Source: Candidatus Uhrbacteria bacterium (GTDB taxonomy: Bacteria; Patescibacteriota; Patescibacteriia; UBA9934; GWF2-40-263). Taken from it: a DNA stretch of 5,477 nt. The notes under the pieces are model-generated. The model was not told where the DNA came from. It saw only the letters and a list, made by a program, of their open reading frames with translations, and ran no database searches. Positions 1 through 5,477 of this stretch are shown piece after piece. The position numbers and the translations under genes were made by a program. The DNA is taken from NCBI GenBank assembly GCA_003511125.1, contig DOJV01000067.1, forward strand, positions 1 through 5,477, given 5' to 3'. The stretch's first letter is position 1. Each line of letters begins with the position of its first letter.

Positions 1-213
1 ATCAAATGGTTTCAAAGACTTTGCCTACCAGAACAAGATCATCGAAAAACTCTTGCTACCTTAAGACAGGAATTACTGCATATGCCCGGCTCGTTTGCTC
101 AACACGGCAGCAAACAAATTCTTCGCTTTCCAAAAAACTCACCTCAACAAGAAACCTTCTGGTACGCCAAAAAGAAAATCGACAAGTTAAAGGATTTGAA
201 CGACGTTCTATAA
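1..213 (+). CDS. Transposase C-terminal part (IS1380-family-like), cut by window edge
   Basis: An open frame runs from base 1 to a TAA at 211-213 and encodes 70 residues without a start, so the gene begins upstream of the window. The visible part begins IKWFQRLCLPEQDHRKT and continues with TLRQELLHMPGSF, a basic/hydrophobic stretch ILRFP, and a final helix FWYAKKKIDKL. From memory this order (WF+R.CLP, then T.R..L..iPG, then LrlP, then a closing amphipathic helix) is how IS1380-family DDE transposases end. The catalytic residues would lie upstream and cannot be seen. The following DNA (244-336) contains sequences resembling IS1380-family terminal repeats, which independently supports the family. 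The gene converges on the minus-strand export operon. Whether the upstream part is intact is unknown. Family assignment is moderately sure; being a transposase end is more sure. Confidence 0.72.
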   Translation: MKWFQRLCLPEQDHRKTLATLRQELLHMPGSFAQHGSKQILRFPKNSPQQETFWYAKKKIDKLKDLNDVL

Positions 214-238
214 AAGAACGATTAAAAATGATTTTATA

Positions 239-287
239 CATTACCTAAATTTTACGTGAAAAATCATTTTTTCACGCAGGATCTAAG
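239..287. repeat. 49-bp tandem repeat, copy 1 (palindromic, IS-end-like)
   Basis: This is the first of two identical, directly abutting 49-bp units. The unit is the 5-mer CATTA (239-243) plus a 44-bp imperfect palindrome (244-287). The palindrome core is a perfect 9-bp stem, CGTGAAAAA (255-263) with TTTTTCACG (268-276), around a TCAT loop. Extending outward, 15 of the 20 arm positions match, and all five differences are transitions. The outer arms resemble IS1380-family terminal inverted repeats, as recalled for ISEcp1 (CCTAGATTCTACGT / CCTAAATTCCACGT reading inward). Confidence 0.9.
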
Positions 288-336
288 CATTACCTAAATT
301 TTACGTGAAAAATCATTTTTTCACGCAGGATCTAAG
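288..336. repeat. 49-bp tandem repeat, copy 2 (palindromic, IS-end-like)
   Basis: This unit is base-for-base identical to the one before it. It again consists of CATTA (288-292) and a 44-bp palindrome (293-336), with the perfect core stem at 304-312 / 317-325. The identity stops right after 336, where TAAGA follows instead of another CATTA. Perfect identity of 49 bp implies a recent duplication or active homogenisation. Confidence 0.9.
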
Positions 337-395
337 TAAGAGATAAAATATTCCAGAAAGAAATTTATAAAAGATTAGCTAAACCGACTTTACAA

Positions 396-427
396 AAAAA
401 CGATCGCGCATAATCGCGATCGTTTTT
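396..427 (-). terminator. Intrinsic terminator of the export operon
   Basis: The sequence shows a GC-rich 8-bp stem, CGATCGCG (401-408) with CGCGATCG (415-422), and a 6-nt loop at 409-414. Five A:T pairs extend it (396-400 with 423-427). On the minus strand the hairpin is followed directly by a run of seven T (400-394), the classic Rho-independent form. It starts 6 nt after the last stop codon of the operon (436-434). The plus strand also has five T after the GC stem, so it may stop transcripts arriving from the IS side as well. Confidence 0.92.
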
Positions 428-433
428 AATTTT

Positions 434-886
434 CTACTCTTTTGGCGCTACTACCTCTGGCCTGATCTGAATATTTTCGGCTGTCACTAATCCATCGCTC
501 GAGCTTTGCCCAATGGCCAAAATTTCTTGTCCGACGGTAAGATCGCTTGTTGTGCCTTCGGTGGATTTGCTGATGGTGGTGGTGTCGGAAAAATAAATGG
601 TTTGCGAGCCGGAGTCGAATTTTTCGACGGTAATGCTGTTTTCATCGACGGAAAGAATTTTTCCGGTTACCATTTGTCCACCGCGAACTTGTCCGGCACC
701 ACTAAAACCGATTGTGCCATCTGGCTGGGTAAAAGCGCCCGAGCCCATAAAGTCAGCTCGGCGGCCGGCAAAGTCTGAAGTGTTTTTTGATTGTTCGTAT
801 TTGGTACCAGTAAAAAATGAACCGCCAGCGACAGTAACGACAATGATTGTGGCGAGAGTGATAACGAGAGATTTATTGGATTTCAT
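434..886 (-). CDS. Small membrane-anchored protein with DUF5666-like domain
   Basis: This 150-residue protein has a single N-terminal hydrophobic segment (about residues 7-22), which is either a membrane anchor or an uncleaved signal. A Gly/Ser-rich linker follows (about 38-72, with MGSG and GFSGAG). The C-terminal domain of about 70 residues (73-142) reads as short beta strands: GKILSVDENSITV, then a TIYFSDTTTI strand, then DLTVGQEILAIG and a final DGLVTAENIQI. The order G.I.svd..s.tv / T.i / dL.vGq.v...G / dG...A..I.i is that of DUF5666-like OB/beta-barrel domains, which are of unknown function. The domain should sit outside the membrane. It is the last gene of the operon, 30 nt after the permease and just before the terminator, so it is probably an accessory of the exporter. 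The start ATG at 886 has only an A-rich leader (CTGAAAAAAAT), not a strong ribosome site. Alternative: a cell-surface protein merely co-transcribed. Confidence 0.8.
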   Translation of the reverse strand: MKSNKSLVITLATIIVVTVAGGSFFTGTKYEQSKNTSDFAGRRADFMGSGAFTQPDGTIGFSGAGQVRGGQMVTGKILSVDENSITVEKFDSGSQTIYFSDTTTISKSTEGTTSDLTVGQEILAIGQSSSDGLVTAENIQIRPEVVAPKE

Positions 887-916
887 ATTTTTTTCAGATT
901 AAAAATTTTAAGAAGA

Positions 917-2140
917 TTATTCGTATCTTAAAGCCTCAATCGGATTCATGTTGGCGGCGCGTTTGGCCGGATAATAACCGAAGACGATTCCGATAAGAGT
1001 CGAAACACCGAAAGCTAAGAGGACTGAAGTTAATGAGATTTTGGTTTGAGTAATTCCGGTTAGCGTAATCACAAAAGCCAGGCCCCAGCCAAGAAGAATG
1101 CCGATAATTCCTCCGACCGAAGTTAACATAATGGCTTCGGCTAAAAATTGTTGGCTGATTTCGTGGCGCTTGGCGCCAATGGCTTTGCGCAAGCCGATTT
1201 CGCGGGTGCGCTCGGTGACGTTGGTCAGCATCATATTCATAATGCCAATACCGCCGACAACAAGAGAAATACCGGCGATGGCCGCGAGAAGCAGAGTGAA
1301 GGTTTCGGTGACGCTTGAGGCGGTGCTAATAAGATCGGCCTGGTTCATGATACTGAAGTCAGCTGATTCCGGATCACTAATACCGTGACGATCGAGTAGA
1401 AGACTGGTGGTTTCTTCTTCGACCGCGGCCATCGAATCAGAGTCAACGACTTGAATATTGAGAGTGGTAATAGTTTCTGAACCGCTTAAATATCTTTGAG
1501 CCGTGGTTAGAGGAATAAAAATCATGTCGTCCTGACTGCCAAATCCACTACCACCTTTGGCTTCAGTAATGCCAATGATTTTGAATTCTAGATTTTTAAT
1601 ACGAACGATTTGGCCGACAACATCGCCGGCCGCTTCGCCGAATAAATCATCGCGAACCGTGGACCCAAGAACGGCAACTTTGCCGTAGTTGCTAAGATTT
1701 TGTTCGCTGATAAAATTACCTTCAGCCAGGGTGACGTTTTTAACTTCAGTGTAAGCCGGAGTAACACCATCGATCGAGGTGTTGGTGTTGGCGCCTTTGG
1801 CTGTTACCTGATAACGCCCGGAGTTTTCCGGAGCCACGGCTTGAACCAAGGGAATCTTCGCAACAGCTTCGGCGTCTTCTTGAGTCAAGGTTTTGGCCGA
1901 GCCAGCACCCGAGCTGACTCCAGAACCACGACTGCGTTGGGCACCCGGCGAGACTGTAATTAAATTCGAGCCGATTGATTCGATACTCGAGGAAATTGAA
2001 CTTTGCGCGCCCTGGCCGATTGAAACCATGACAATGACTGAACTGATACCAATAACAATACCAAGGATTGTCAAAAGCGAGCGGGCCTTGTTAGACTCGA
2101 GAGCCAGGAAAGTTTCTTCGAACAAGTCTGAAAAAATCAT
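917..2140 (-). CDS. MacB-type ABC transporter permease (FtsX family)
   Basis: This 407-residue membrane protein has the MacB permease layout. There is one N-terminal membrane helix (about residues 21-43, preceded by the ALESNKARSLLTILGIVIGI motif), a large extracytoplasmic MacB core (about 44-275), and then three helices (about 281-303, 333-360 and 369-390) forming the FtsX domain. The family motif ERTREIGLRKAIGAKRHEI is at residues 310-328 and the ending PAKRAANMNPIEALRYE at 391-407. Members of this family do not carry substrate through the membrane but transmit ATP-driven motion to an outside domain that expels peptides, toxins or lipoproteins. The ATPase is a separate gene here, as in Gram-positive-style systems, whereas MacB proper is a fusion. 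Its start overlaps the ATPase stop by ATGA, indicating translational coupling; no separate ribosome site is visible. Substrate unknown. Confidence 0.95.
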   Translation of the reverse strand: MIFSDLFEETFLALESNKARSLLTILGIVIGISSVIVMVSIGQGAQSSISSSIESIGSNLITVSPGAQRSRGSGVSSGAGSAKTLTQEDAEAVAKIPLVQAVAPENSGRYQVTAKGANTNTSIDGVTPAYTEVKNVTLAEGNFISEQNLSNYGKVAVLGSTVRDDLFGEAAGDVVGQIVRIKNLEFKIIGITEAKGGSGFGSQDDMIFIPLTTAQRYLSGSETITTLNIQVVDSDSMAAVEEETTSLLLDRHGISDPESADFSIMNQADLISTASSVTETFTLLLAAIAGISLVVGGIGIMNMMLTNVTERTREIGLRKAIGAKRHEISQQFLAEAIMLTSVGGIIGILLGWGLAFVITLTGITQTKISLTSVLLAFGVSTLIGIVFGYYPAKRAANMNPIEALRYE

Positions 2141-2841
2141 AAGTTAAAAATTTTCTTTTGTTTAATTTTTTCATCGCTCAAAACTTTTCCGTCTTTAATA
2201 AAAATTATTCGTTTGGCATGTTCAGCAACATCTTGTTCGTGAGTAATTAGGACAATGGTGCGTTTTTTTTCTTGGTTGAGTTTTTGAAAAGTTGCCAAAA
2301 CAATTTCGCCGGTTTTGGAGTCGAGATTGCCGGTGGGTTCGTCGGCCAAAATAAGTGAGGGGTTGTTAACTAAGGCCCGGGCAATGGCCACCCGCTGAAT
2401 TTGTCCGCCAGAGAGTTGGTTTGAGAGATGAGTATAATGTTCTTCGTCCAAGCCAGCTGCTTTTAAAGCTTCGGCGGCACGCGTTTCGCGTTCTTCTTTT
2501 TCCACCCCTTCATAAACCAGGGGTAGGGAAACATTACGCAAAACCGTGGCTCGCGGCAATAAATTAAAAGCTTGAAAAACAAAACCAATTTTGTCTTTGC
2601 GAATGTCGGCAAGTTCGTCTTCGCTTAAAGTGGAAACATCTTTTCCATCCAAAAAATAACTGCCGGCCGTTGGTGAATCAAGGGCACCAATAAGATGCAT
2701 GAGGGTTGATTTACCTGAGCCCGATGGCCCCATAATTGCCACAAATTCGCCGTCTTCAATTTTAAAACTGACATTATCCAAAGCCAAAAAAGGCTGTCCG
2801 CCGGTTTGATAACTTTTTGAGAGATTTTTAATTTCGATCAT
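2137..2841 (-). CDS. ABC transporter ATP-binding protein (MacB/LolD type)
   Basis: From the ATG at 2841 this is a 234-residue nucleotide-binding subunit with all functional motifs: Walker [10 protein letters not shown] (38-46), Q-loop Q90 in [11 protein letters not shown], signature LSGGQ (143-147), Walker B LILADEP with catalytic E168, D-loop GNLDS (171-175), and the switch histidine H201 in ITHEQD. The tight match to the LolD/MacB/FtsE group and the adjacent FtsX-type permease identify it as the motor of that permease. I chose ATG 2841 over an in-frame GTG at 2865. The ATG gives the usual family beginning [11 protein letters not shown], has an AGGA seven bases upstream, and starts 1 nt after the adaptor stop; the GTG would overlap the adaptor and add eight unrelated residues. 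It ends in ATGA shared with the permease. The last residues ([10 protein letters not shown]) are a short basic tail beyond the fold. Confidence 0.96.
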   Translation of the reverse strand: MIEIKNLSKSYQTGGQPFLALDNVSFKIEDGEFVAIMGPSGSGKSTLMHLIGALDSPTAGSYFLDGKDVSTLSEDELADIRKDKIGFVFQAFNLLPRATVLRNVSLPLVYEGVEKEERETRAAEALKAAGLDEEHYTHLSNQLSGGQIQRVAIARALVNNPSLILADEPTGNLDSKTGEIVLATFQKLNQEKKRTIVLITHEQDVAEHAKRIIFIKDGKVLSDEKIKQKKIFNL

Positions 2842-2842
2842 A

Positions 2843-4756
2843 TTAAAATCCTGGCGGGCCGCCACTACCCATCATTAAACTGCCGGATTGAGAAGATGAG
2901 CTTGTGGTTTTACTCGAGCTCGCAGAGGCTGAGGCGGTTTTTGTTATAACCATGTCGCCCTCTGAAAGACCAGAGAGAATTTCGGTTTGAGTGTCGTTTG
3001 ATAAACCAATTTCAATCTGGATTTTTTTTGGTGTCTCGGTGGTAGTTATTGAAGTTTCGGAAACTTCGTCGAAAGTTTCGACATAATCAACGCCGTTGGA
3101 GTTTTTGACCGCTGAATTAGCCACCATTAAAGTGTTGGTTTTGACATCGGTAATAATGTCAGTGGTCACACTCATGCCTGGGCGAATATTTTCGTCTTGG
3201 CTGTCAAAAAGAATGTGAACATCGTAGGTGACGACGCCTTGCGATTCAGTGCCGATAAGATCGGTAGAGATTACTCGACCACTGATTTCTAGATCTTCGA
3301 TAGCGTCGAAAGTTAAAATCGCTTTGTCGCCGATTTTTATTTTGGCAATATCAACTTCGTTTAAAGAAACTATCGCGACTTTTTCTTTTGAGATTAGAGT
3401 ACCGACAGTTGTTCCGGTTGAAACCGAGTCGCCGCGTTTGAATGAAAGACTGGTGACAACTCCGGCGGCCGGGGCTCTGATCAAATATTTAGCCAAATCT
3501 TCGTAGGCCGCGGTTAAAGTATTTTGTTTTTGTTCAATGACAAGTTCTTGATCACGCAGATCGTTTTCGTCGGTGCCGGCTTCAAGATCGGTAAGTTGTT
3601 GAGTTTTTTCGGCCACGCTTTCTTCGGCGCTGGCTAAATCGTCGGCGTCAGGTCCGGCTAAAAGTTCGGCTAAAGCTTGTTCGGCTTCCTCGACTGTTTC
3701 TTCGGCATCGGCCAAATCATAAGGTGCCGAAAGATTTATGCGATCGATCGAGTCGACAGAATTTTGAATTGAAGAAACCACAGAATTAGCTTGGCTGACA
3801 TCAGCAGAAATTATCGAGGTCATTTCGTCGATGTGGTCGGCAACGGCCGAGTGGCTGTAGTCAACCGTATTAAGAGAGTCTAAAAGATTTTGGGCATCGT
3901 TTACGGCGTCAGAAATGGCAATGGCGGCATCTAAAGTTTGTTCGGCTAAATCGGCCTTAAAGTCGCGATCGCTTGATTGGCTCGAACTCAAATAATCAAC
4001 CCAAGCCGTGTCGAGTGAATTTTCGGCTTGGTAGTAGTCGGTCAAAAGTTTTTCTGTATAGCTACTACTGACCAACAAATTGTAAAAACCAATGTATTCT
4101 TCTTGGTTGATTTCGGTGCCGATTAAGTCAGCCAAATCGTTTTTAAGACCGGGCAGAATTAGAAAAGCCGAGACCACGGAGTTGTAGCCGGAGTCGATAG
4201 TTGAATTAACTTCTTGCTCGGTAGTTAGTTGGATTTCCTCTAAATCGCGTTCGGCTTGGTCTAGGGTTTTTTGGGCTTCGGTAATGTCGTCTTCGGTCGG
4301 TTGAAGTTTGGCCAAGTTGCGTTCAGCCTCGGCCAGGGAGTTTCGAGTTTGGAGAAGGGAAATGGTGCTGGCTGGCTCTTTAAGTTTTTCTAGGGCTAAA
4401 CGAGCACTGTCTAAGGCGGCCTGAGCGCTACGCACGGTTTGGTAGGCCGAAGTACTGTCGATGGTAGCAATAACTTGGCCTTCGGCGACTTCTTCGTTAT
4501 CACTAATTAAAACTTTGGTCAGTTTTCCGGAAACTTCGGGGGTGATTTCGATTTGATCTTGTCCGTAAACCTGGCCGCTACCATTTATTGAAACCGAAAT
4601 GGTTCCACTTTCGACGGCAGCCAAGGTATAAGTCGGGTCAGCAATTTTGTTGGTTTGGCTTTTGATGGTCCAAGCTCCGGCGACAAAAACAATAACCACT
4701 AATAACAGAAAAAGTTTTTTTCGTTTACCGATAAGTTTTGTGATTTTCTTGAACAT
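2843..4756 (-). CDS. MacA/HlyD-type adaptor protein with long helical insertion
   Basis: This 637-residue protein is anchored by one N-terminal membrane helix (about residues 14-30, after the basic GKRKK). The lipoyl domain is split: its first half is about 64-100 (ITPEVSGKLTKVLI, then EGQVIATID) and its second about 425-456 (IRAPAAGVVTSL, then GDSVSTGTTVG). Between them lie heptad-rich helices (about 101-180 and 345-423) and an extra mostly helical segment of about 155 residues (190-345). Then come a beta-barrel domain (about 458-535, with IRPGMSV), a membrane-proximal domain (about 541-606, with GLSEGDMVI) and a Ser-rich tail ending GSGGPPGF. E. coli MacA is about 370 residues, so this is much longer. 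Helical units of the type L.aG.DeNDL..aE recur in the coiled-coil part (about 150-176, 364-390 and 391-417). It should bind the permease and ATPase encoded directly downstream. The start ATG at 4756 has only a weak upstream AAAAG. Confidence 0.92.
   Translation of the reverse strand: MFKKITKLIGKRKKLFLLLVVIVFVAGAWTIKSQTNKIADPTYTLAAVESGTISVSINGSGQVYGQDQIEITPEVSGKLTKVLISDNEEVAEGQVIATIDSTSAYQTVRSAQAALDSARLALEKLKEPASTISLLQTRNSLAEAERNLAKLQPTEDDITEAQKTLDQAERDLEEIQLTTEQEVNSTIDSGYNSVVSAFLILPGLKNDLADLIGTEINQEEYIGFYNLLVSSSYTEKLLTDYYQAENSLDTAWVDYLSSSQSSDRDFKADLAEQTLDAAIAISDAVNDAQNLLDSLNTVDYSHSAVADHIDEMTSIISADVSQANSVVSSIQNSVDSIDRINLSAPYDLADAEETVEEAEQALAELLAGPDADDLASAEESVAEKTQQLTDLEAGTDENDLRDQELVIEQKQNTLTAAYEDLAKYLIRAPAAGVVTSLSFKRGDSVSTGTTVGTLISKEKVAIVSLNEVDIAKIKIGDKAILTFDAIEDLEISGRVISTDLIGTESQGVVTYDVHILFDSQDENIRPGMSVTTDIITDVKTNTLMVANSAVKNSNGVDYVETFDEVSETSITTTETPKKIQIEIGLSNDTQTEILSGLSEGDMVITKTASASASSSKTTSSSSQSGSLMMGSGGPPGF
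2849..2852 (-). promoter_or_regulatory. Ribosome binding site deciding the ATPase start
   Basis: On the minus strand AGGA is followed by seven bases (TTTTAAT) and the ATG at 2841. It lies inside the last codons of the adaptor gene. It is the only clear Shine-Dalgarno-like site among the five starts of the operon, and it supports ATG 2841 over the upstream GTG at 2865. Confidence 0.7.
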
Positions 4757-4780
4757 ATTCTTTTCGCCACTGAAAACGAC

Positions 4781-4812
4781 AGAAGAACCGCAATTGTTAT
4801 CGCGATTCTTCT
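4781..4812 (-). promoter_or_regulatory. Intergenic RNA hairpin between secreted-protein gene and adaptor gene
   Basis: On the minus strand AGAAGAATCGCGAT (4812-4799) pairs with ATTGCGGTTCTTCT (4794-4781) over 14 consecutive positions, closing on an AACA tetraloop. Two of the pairs are G:U wobbles. These would be A:C mismatches in a plus-strand RNA, so the structure favours the operon transcript. It begins 15 nt after the upstream stop codon and ends 24 nt before the adaptor ATG. No run of T follows directly, so it is not a standard terminator. It more likely stabilises or processes the message, or sets the ratio of the first gene to the rest. Confidence 0.65.
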
Positions 4813-4827
4813 TGGTTAAATTTTAAA

Positions 4828-5466
4828 TTATTTGTTTTGCCAAGGCATTTCGCCGGCTTGGTAACGTTCGACCATGCGGTCAAAATGATTTTGTAAAGCC
4901 TCGAGTTTTTTGTCGGTCATTTCCGGGGCATCGTTTGGTGTGTTTTGTTTCATGAGTTCGATGAAGGCATCGAAGTCTTGATTTTCAAGAACGGTTGTCA
5001 CGGCCTCTTGACCACCAAGCACTTTTGGGCCGAAACCGCGGTGTTCGTTTTTGTGATTAAGGTTATTTTCAGGTCTGGATAAATTTGGTCCAAGACGCCA
5101 TGGGCGATCTTCTCCGTTGTTGTAGAGTTCGACCATTTTATTAAATCTTTCTTGGAGTTTGGAAAGCGTTTCGTCGGTCATCTCCGGAGCGTTGTTTGAG
5201 GCACGCTCTTTCATGATTTCAAGATAGGCCTCGAAATTGTTGGTTTCTAAAATTGTTGACATGGCGGCAATATCTTCTTCGCTCATTATTGGAGCTTTGT
5301 TTTTTGGACCACCGCGGTGAAATTTGTGATTATTTTGTGACTCGGAAGAGGTGATCGAGATATCAGAGATGTTGGTGGTATCGGCAGCATAAGCCGCCGG
5401 TGAAACCGCGGACATGCCAATAAAACCAATGGCTCCAAGACTTAGAGCTATTTTCTTTTTGTTCAT
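4828..5466 (-). CDS. Secreted two-repeat protein of unknown function
   Basis: This 212-residue protein has a clear Sec signal peptide: basic MNKKK, a hydrophobic core to about residue 21, and probable cleavage after AYA at residue 27. The mature part has two copies of one module (about 46-123 and 137-209). Each begins with a His/Gly/Pro-rich lead (NHKFHRGGPK; NHKNEHRGFGPK), then predicted amphipathic helices (LETNNFEAYLEIMK; LENQDFDAFIELMK), an invariant APEMTD turn, and another helix ending with G-E and P-W. Over the core (70-123 against 157-209) about half the residues are identical. I recognise the style (short exported alpha-helical repeats around an NDF/NDY.A pattern) from Patescibacteria proteins without assigned function, but no named family. 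Being first in the operon and exported, it could be substrate, chaperone or sensor of the MacAB-like complex. The start at 5466 has an A-rich leader (TATCAAAAT) without a ribosome site; the promoter lies beyond the window. Confidence 0.85.
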   Translation of the reverse strand: MNKKKIALSLGAIGFIGMSAVSPAAYAADTTNISDISITSSESQNNHKFHRGGPKNKAPIMSEEDIAAMSTILETNNFEAYLEIMKERASNNAPEMTDETLSKLQERFNKMVELYNNGEDRPWRLGPNLSRPENNLNHKNEHRGFGPKVLGGQEAVTTVLENQDFDAFIELMKQNTPNDAPEMTDKKLEALQNHFDRMVERYQAGEMPWQNK

Positions 5467-5477
5467 ATTTTGATAGA

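Larger units (their letters stand above)
1..336 (+). mobile_element. Right part of an IS1380-like insertion sequence (boundary uncertain)
   Basis: This joins the transposase C-terminus (ending at 213) and the terminal-repeat-like sequences that follow. A right-end-like sequence in the correct orientation (ACGCAGGATCTAAG) occurs at 274-287 and again at 323-336, so the element could end at either place. Left-end-like sequences in the opposite sense (CCTAAATTTTACGT) lie at 244-257 and 293-306, which a simple single copy would not have there. The left end of the element is outside the window. Confidence 0.5.

Noticed and set aside
56..241. 61-codon minus-strand frame
   Set aside because: It is antisense to the transposase end and has Cys/Arg-rich composition with no motif; a shadow.
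6..248. 80-codon plus-strand frame starting ATG at position 6
   Set aside because: It is out of frame with the transposase end at 1-213, which explains the same DNA much better. It shows no family motif and runs into the repeat.
239..336. CRISPR array
   Set aside because: There are only two units and they abut directly with no spacer. No cas gene is near, and IS-end resemblance explains them better.
506..902. Plus-strand frames of 90 and 101 codons opposite the DUF5666-like gene
   Set aside because: They overlap each other and lie antisense to a protein with a clear anchor and domain. No ribosome site or recognisable fold is visible.
1098..2147. Plus-strand frames (96, 87, 84 codons) and a minus-strand 60-codon frame inside the permease
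   Set aside because: The permease frame is unambiguous throughout, and these are shadows in other frames.
898..2156. AAAATTTTTAA on the minus strand before both the permease start (about 2144-2154) and the last gene (about 899-909)
   Set aside because: It is too AT-rich and short to separate from background, and only two sites show it.
2842..2865. Longer ATPase start at GTG 2865
   Set aside because: It would add MAARQDFN, which is not part of the family and overlaps the adaptor. The ATG at 2841 has AGGA at the right distance.
3228..3506. 92-codon plus-strand frame inside the adaptor
   Set aside because: It is antisense to the second lipoyl half and beta-barrel of the adaptor, with no independent support.
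4757..4827. Internal promoter before the adaptor gene
   Set aside because: A TTGCGG lies within the hairpin, but no TATAAT-like hexamer follows at 16-18 bases, so I see no supported promoter.

Overview
The window holds one minus-strand operon of five genes (about positions 434 to 5466), facing the right end of an insertion sequence on the plus strand (positions 1 to about 336). Several things suggest an uncultivated Patescibacteria/CPR-type bacterium: moderate GC content with A-rich gene starts, mostly without a Shine-Dalgarno sequence; a stand-alone MacA/ATPase/MacB export set with no outer-membrane partner; a small DUF5666-like membrane-anchored protein; and a secreted repeat protein of a style I associate with those genomes. 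This assignment is inference, because there is no marker gene here.

Layout, reading the minus strand from right to left: (1) a 212-residue exported protein with a signal peptide and two diverged copies of a module of about 75 residues; (2) a 71-bp gap with a strong 14-bp RNA hairpin; (3) a 637-residue MacA/HlyD-type adaptor with an unusually long helical insertion; (4) a MacB/LolD-type ATPase, starting 1 nt after the adaptor stop; (5) a 407-residue MacB-type FtsX permease, overlapping the ATPase by ATGA; (6) a 150-residue anchored protein with a DUF5666-like beta domain; (7) a strong intrinsic terminator at 396-427. Genes 2 to 4 should form one complex: the ATPase drives the permease mechanically, and the adaptor carries or gates the substrate outside the membrane. 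The first and last genes are the unexplained parts and may be the substrate, a sensor or accessory factors.

The left edge (1-213, plus strand) is the C-terminal end of a transposase that I assign to the IS1380 family. It is followed by two perfect tandem copies of a 49-bp unit. Each unit is a 44-bp imperfect palindrome plus the 5-mer CATTA. The two arms of the palindrome resemble the two ends of an IS1380-family element, as if a left end and a right end had been joined with the interior missing. This is the most unusual DNA structure in the window. The stretch 337-395 shows nothing recognisable.
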